Source: CAVWDI01 sp046259385
Lineage (GTDB): Bacteria; Chloroflexota; Anaerolineae; Anaerolineales; UBA4823
Direction: 5' to 3'
Assembly: GCA_046259385.1 (NCBI GenBank)
Contig: JBJYWI010000193.1
Span: forward strand, 1 to 18,915
Length of the DNA: 18,915 bases
The position numbers and the translations under genes were made by a program. A model generated the notes under the pieces. That model saw nothing but the letters and a program-made list of their open reading frames with translations, searched no databases and had not been told where the DNA came from. Shown here piece by piece: positions 16,292 through 18,915 of the stretch. The number at the start of each line of letters is the position of its first letter. The stretch's first letter is position 1.

Positions 16292-16858
16292 GGTGCCTCC
16301 TGGAAAATTTGCGTTAACTGATTTTAACAACACTAGTGCTGCATAAACGTTTCCCGAAAATATACTTCTGATGTATATATTTAACCCAAAATATTACAAC
16401 TTTGTAAGGCAGGTTTCTTTAATCATGGAGCGGTAGGGAATGTGTTATAAATCGCTTTTCCTCATTCTCACAAAACACACTTTGAACCGCGAGATCCAGC
16501 AAGTAAAAAATATCCTTCAAAAAGCACTAATCAGCAGTCCTTGTACAAAACAATTCTACAGACTCGTTCCAGCTATACTTATTCCAATCCTGCGTGTTGG
16601 ATTGTTCCTGCTGTCAGCGGAAGCCCAGGCAATAAACCATGGAAGTATTAACCAGCGACTCGGGGTTCAATCAGCTGGAATAAACATCAACATCGACCAA
16701 AGAGTATATCGATTTCCTGAGGTCATACGGCCGCGACGATGGGGAAACGCTGGGTGAAATGTGGGGGAATTCCAAAAGCCCCTGGCCCTGATGGCGCAGG
16801 CGCATTATCCGCCGATACCAATCTTTTTCCCAATTGTGATTAAAAAATAACCGATTAC
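16292..16858. other. Gene-free stretch upstream of the acylase gene and downstream of the radical SAM gene
   Basis: I see no convincing gene here. The AT-rich part 16315-16440 is the likely promoter region of the acylase gene on the minus strand and contains an ATATAC/GTATAT dyad. A 105-codon frame at 16440-16757 has no ribosome-binding site and poor protein character. In another frame, 16639-16680 reads 14 codons to TAA, then 16684-16788 reads a protein-like segment (KEYIDFLRSYGRDDGETL) to TGA 16789, which may be the remains of a lost gene. The last 70 bp form the 3' flank of the minus-strand operon and hold no clear hairpin. Confidence 0.45.
16360..16378. promoter_or_regulatory. Small AT-rich dyad in the acylase upstream region
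   Basis: ATATAC (16360-16365) and GTATAT (16373-16378) form an inverted repeat with a 7-base centre, about 70 bp upstream of the acylase ATG. It could be an operator or simply part of an AT-rich promoter. In such composition it may also arise by chance. Confidence 0.25.
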
Positions 16859-17815
16859 CTAACTCTCAAATGACCCGCCTTCAACCTGGTAGGTATAACC
16901 GCCAACCATCTTTCTTGCGTCCGAGAGGTGTTTTAATACATACTGCCCGCAGTTGCTCCCAATCAGATTCTCTTCTTGTTCCCCGATGCTTAATATCACC
17001 TGGTATCCAGCCTCTCTGAGCTCCTCAATCACAGCATACCTGCCGTTACCGTCCTTCGCATCGATATAGGAATCCATCCCACTGTCGACTGCTTTATAGG
17101 TCGGGTTGATGGGGGTGATCTTGATCAGGAATTTCTCGGGTGAAAAATGCTTTTTCAGCATCGCAGGGTCGAGCGGCGAGTCCTTCGCCAGCGCAAAATT
17201 CAGCGTGATCTTGCGGTCGCCCTGCCGGAAATACTGCTCGCCAAACCCCGCCATCTGGGAAAAATCCCAGGTTTCCACCGGAACGATTTGACGCCGTATC
17301 TCCGGGTCGGTGGAGTGGACAGAAAACTGGAACTGGAAGTTGCCGTTTGGGTAATACCTGTCTTTAATCCAGGTCAAACGCTCTAGGAACCCTTCAACCC
17401 CCTTTGGGGCAATGGTTGACAGCGAAGGCATCAGCCCAGGCGCCTGGTAGATTGCCGGCAGCTCTTCCAGCACATCCAGCACCGCCGGGTTGAATGTCGG
17501 TTCACCCATCCTGGAGAACTGGATTTTGAACTGTTTGCAGGGGATTACCCCATCTGGGTAGTGGCTGCGCACCATGTGGTCAATCTGCGCTAGGATGCCA
17601 TCTCTGGACACTTTGCCGTGATAAAAACCACCTGCATCACACATGGCGCACTCTACTGGGCAGCCAAAAAGGGTTGAAACCAGCAGCACCCACTTGTCCC
17701 GGCGTGGTTTTGGCGGCGCCAGCGCCTCTACAAACTCGACCCATTCGCCAGGTCCAAACTCAGCGATATACACTTTTGCAATGTTTTTGTTCCCAGCTGT
17801 ACCAATAATTTTCAC
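16859..17815 (-). CDS. RlmN/Cfr-like radical SAM protein, short form lacking the N-terminal domain
   Basis: 318-residue radical SAM enzyme. The 4Fe-4S cluster motif CPVECAMC is at 52-59 (Cys52, Cys56, Cys59, spacing CxxxCxxC). It follows the RlmN layout: MGEPTFN (103-109), SVHSTDPEIRRQIVP (165-179), ITPINP (233-238) and SNCGQYV (287-293). Cys289 occupies the place of the methyl-carrier cysteine (Cys355 of E. coli RlmN). The resolving cysteine of RlmN (Cys118, seven residues before the first cluster Cys) is Leu45 here. The RlmN N-terminal accessory domain, roughly 70-80 residues, is also absent. GTG start at 17815 overlaps the flavoprotein stop by 4 bp (GTGA). It may methylate a substrate other than the usual rRNA/tRNA adenosine, or use a different turnover route. 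Radical SAM assignment is firm, RlmN kinship likely. Confidence 0.85.
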   Translation of the reverse strand: MKIIGTAGNKNIAKVYIAEFGPGEWVEFVEALAPPKPRRDKWVLLVSTLFGCPVECAMCDAGGFYHGKVSRDGILAQIDHMVRSHYPDGVIPCKQFKIQFSRMGEPTFNPAVLDVLEELPAIYQAPGLMPSLSTIAPKGVEGFLERLTWIKDRYYPNGNFQFQFSVHSTDPEIRRQIVPVETWDFSQMAGFGEQYFRQGDRKITLNFALAKDSPLDPAMLKKHFSPEKFLIKITPINPTYKAVDSGMDSYIDAKDGNGRYAVIEELREAGYQVILSIGEQEENLIGSNCGQYVLKHLSDARKMVGGYTYQVEGGSFES

Positions 17816-18711
17816 GAATTTTCCCCTTTACTATCTTTCAGATATATGCTCATTGCCACCCGGACACCATCGCCAACCGCGATCGAAGTCTGGCGGTATA
17901 TTTCATTTTTTACGTCACCAATTTTATATAACAGCCCTTTTGAAGCCAGATTTTCCGGATGGATCGATTTGGATTCAGACAGAAACTCAAGGTTTGGATA
18001 CCTGCCAATTGCTGCGATGAGGTAATCTGCGCTGTATTCGCAAGTCCCCTCATTAGTTTGACATTTTACCATTAATCTCCCCCCCGCTTCCTCAGAAATT
18101 CTCCGGACTCTCGTATTGGGAATATATTTTATTCGCGGGTCCTCCACCGCCCGTTCCCACAACAAAGACAGGCATTTCAGCTCATCCGAGCGGTTGAGAA
18201 CTGTTACGCGGTTTTGTTTGGAAAGGTTTAGGGCATAATCGAAGGCTGCGTCCCCTGCTCCGATGATCAACAGTTTTTTCCCTGACACGCCCAGAAGTGG
18301 ATAGACATAATAGAAAATTCTATCTTCAACCCGCCCTTCCATTTCTATCCCGGTTAATTTGTTTGGTCTGGTGCCCGAAGCAGCCACCAGGTAGGGCGCG
18401 TGGTATCTGCCGCACTCCGTGCTTACTATAAAAACACCGTCCCGGAACTCCACTTCCAGCACCTGCTCCATGCGAGGGGATATGGATAACTGCTCCAGCT
18501 GGGTTTTAAACCGCTCCACCAACTCAGGTCCGGTCACGCCGCCCGGGAAACCGGGGTAGTTCTCAACCAGGTTGGCATTGAGTAGCAAACCGCCCACTTC
18601 GCCAGCCTCAAACAAGATCGGGTTATATCCATATCGCTTTAATTGGATCGCAGCCGCGATCCCAGCCGGTCCGGCTCCTACGATGATTATATTCTGGACC
18701 GGATCTTTCAC
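17812..18711 (-). CDS. Thioredoxin-reductase-like FAD/NAD(P)H oxidoreductase lacking the CxxC redox pair
   Basis: 299-residue two-dinucleotide-fold flavoprotein. The FAD motif is IIIVGAGPAGIAAA (8-21). ENYPGFPGG (50-58) and AASGTRPNKL (110-119) are as in thioredoxin reductases, and the inserted NAD(P) domain has LIIGAGDAAFDYA (148-160). The C-terminal FAD strand reads AVGDG. In true thioredoxin reductases a CxxC pair precedes the NADPH motif; here that position reads FYYVYPLLG (133-141), so it cannot reduce thioredoxin in the usual way. It may instead pass electrons to a ferredoxin, flavodoxin or directly to a partner. It starts at GTG 18711, overlapping the stop of the upstream hydrolase by 4 bp, and overlaps the radical SAM gene likewise. 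A role in supplying electrons for the radical SAM enzyme is a plausible inference. Confidence 0.85.
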   Translation of the reverse strand: MKDPVQNIIIVGAGPAGIAAAIQLKRYGYNPILFEAGEVGGLLLNANLVENYPGFPGGVTGPELVERFKTQLEQLSISPRMEQVLEVEFRDGVFIVSTECGRYHAPYLVAASGTRPNKLTGIEMEGRVEDRIFYYVYPLLGVSGKKLLIIGAGDAAFDYALNLSKQNRVTVLNRSDELKCLSLLWERAVEDPRIKYIPNTRVRRISEEAGGRLMVKCQTNEGTCEYSADYLIAAIGRYPNLEFLSESKSIHPENLASKGLLYKIGDVKNEIYRQTSIAVGDGVRVAMSIYLKDSKGENS

Positions 18712-18915
18712 CCACCCAGCTCCGCAAGCAGCTCAGATAAAAGAACAGGTACGGCAAACCCGTGAGACAGGTTCAGCAGGCTGGCTTGATGGTAAGCCCG
18801 GTTGTAGGTCGCAGTCCCGTCGACTGCGAATAAGACCTCATATCCACGCATAAAAGCCGACCGGGCGGTGGACTCACAGCACAGGTGAGTCATCACCCCG
18901 CAGATTACAACTTGG
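18708..18915 (-). CDS. Isochorismatase-type cysteine hydrolase, C-terminal part (cut by window edge)
   Basis: Only the last 68 codons are inside the window; the frame is open to base 18915. The visible part reads VVICGVMTHLCCESTAR, the signature of the isochorismatase/nicotinamidase superfamily. The first Cys of THLCCES is the expected nucleophile, preceded by the conserved cis-peptide region GVMTH. RGYEVLFAVDGTA and a helix ending the domain follow as expected. The superfamily includes nicotinamidases, ureidoacrylate and carbamoyl hydrolases and isochorismatases; which one applies cannot be decided without the N-terminal Asp and Lys. It is the first visible gene of a three-gene operon and overlaps the flavoprotein start by 4 bp. 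Confidence 0.9.
   Translation of the reverse strand, partial: QVVICGVMTHLCCESTARSAFMRGYEVLFAVDGTATYNRAYHQASLLNLSHGFAVPVLLSELLAELGG

Noticed and set aside
16440..16757. 105-codon plus-strand open frame in the gap
   Set aside because: No Shine-Dalgarno, no family resemblance, and the most protein-like stretch of the region is in a different frame.
1..18915. tRNA/rRNA genes, CRISPR arrays, insertion sequences or phage attachment sites
   Set aside because: No cloverleaf-like segments, regularly spaced repeats, transposase frames or terminal inverted repeats were seen in the intergenic DNA.

Overview
The window looks like a chromosomal segment from an anaerobic or facultative member of Chloroflexota (Anaerolineae-like). 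That is an inference from gene content: a very large BTAD/AAA/TPR regulator fused to a peptide-binding domain, a GrdB-related protein, an FG-GAP lipoprotein, a YkuE-type phosphoesterase and a membrane-anchored penicillin-acylase relative. There is no rRNA, tRNA, CRISPR array or insertion sequence that I can support.

Layout: (1) 1-2712, the 3' part of an MFS exporter converging on an FG-GAP-type lipoprotein. (2) 2892-4754, a truncated GrdB-related protein, then a trypsin-like protease whose N- and C-terminal ends are copies of the same small domain. (3) 4834-8690, a tight same-strand cluster: PfkB sugar kinase, double-SIS isomerase/deglycase, nucleoside hydrolase and a damaged metallophosphoesterase. 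This looks like a small salvage or catabolic operon for a sugar-containing compound. (4) 8798-12793, one 1331-residue protein combining a SARP/BTAD DNA-binding front, a STAND-type ATPase, TPR-like helices and a complete OppA/DppA-type binding domain with no export signal. (5) 12929-13378, an unrecognised 149-residue protein, then a hairpin shared with the converging genes. (6) 13503-16291 (minus), penicillin acylase followed by a 4-bp overlapping GIY-YIG protein. (7) 16292-16858, a gene-free stretch. (8) 16859-18915 (minus), a three-gene operon with GTGA overlaps: isochorismatase-type hydrolase (cut by the window edge), TrxR-like flavoprotein without the CxxC pair, and a short RlmN-like radical SAM protein that keeps the methyl-carrier cysteine but lacks the resolving cysteine.

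The best candidates for something undescribed are the intracellular peptide-sensor/regulator fusion at 8798-12793 and the operon at 16859-18915. Two genes (GrdB-like and metallophosphoesterase) show signs of decay, so the region is not uniformly under selection.
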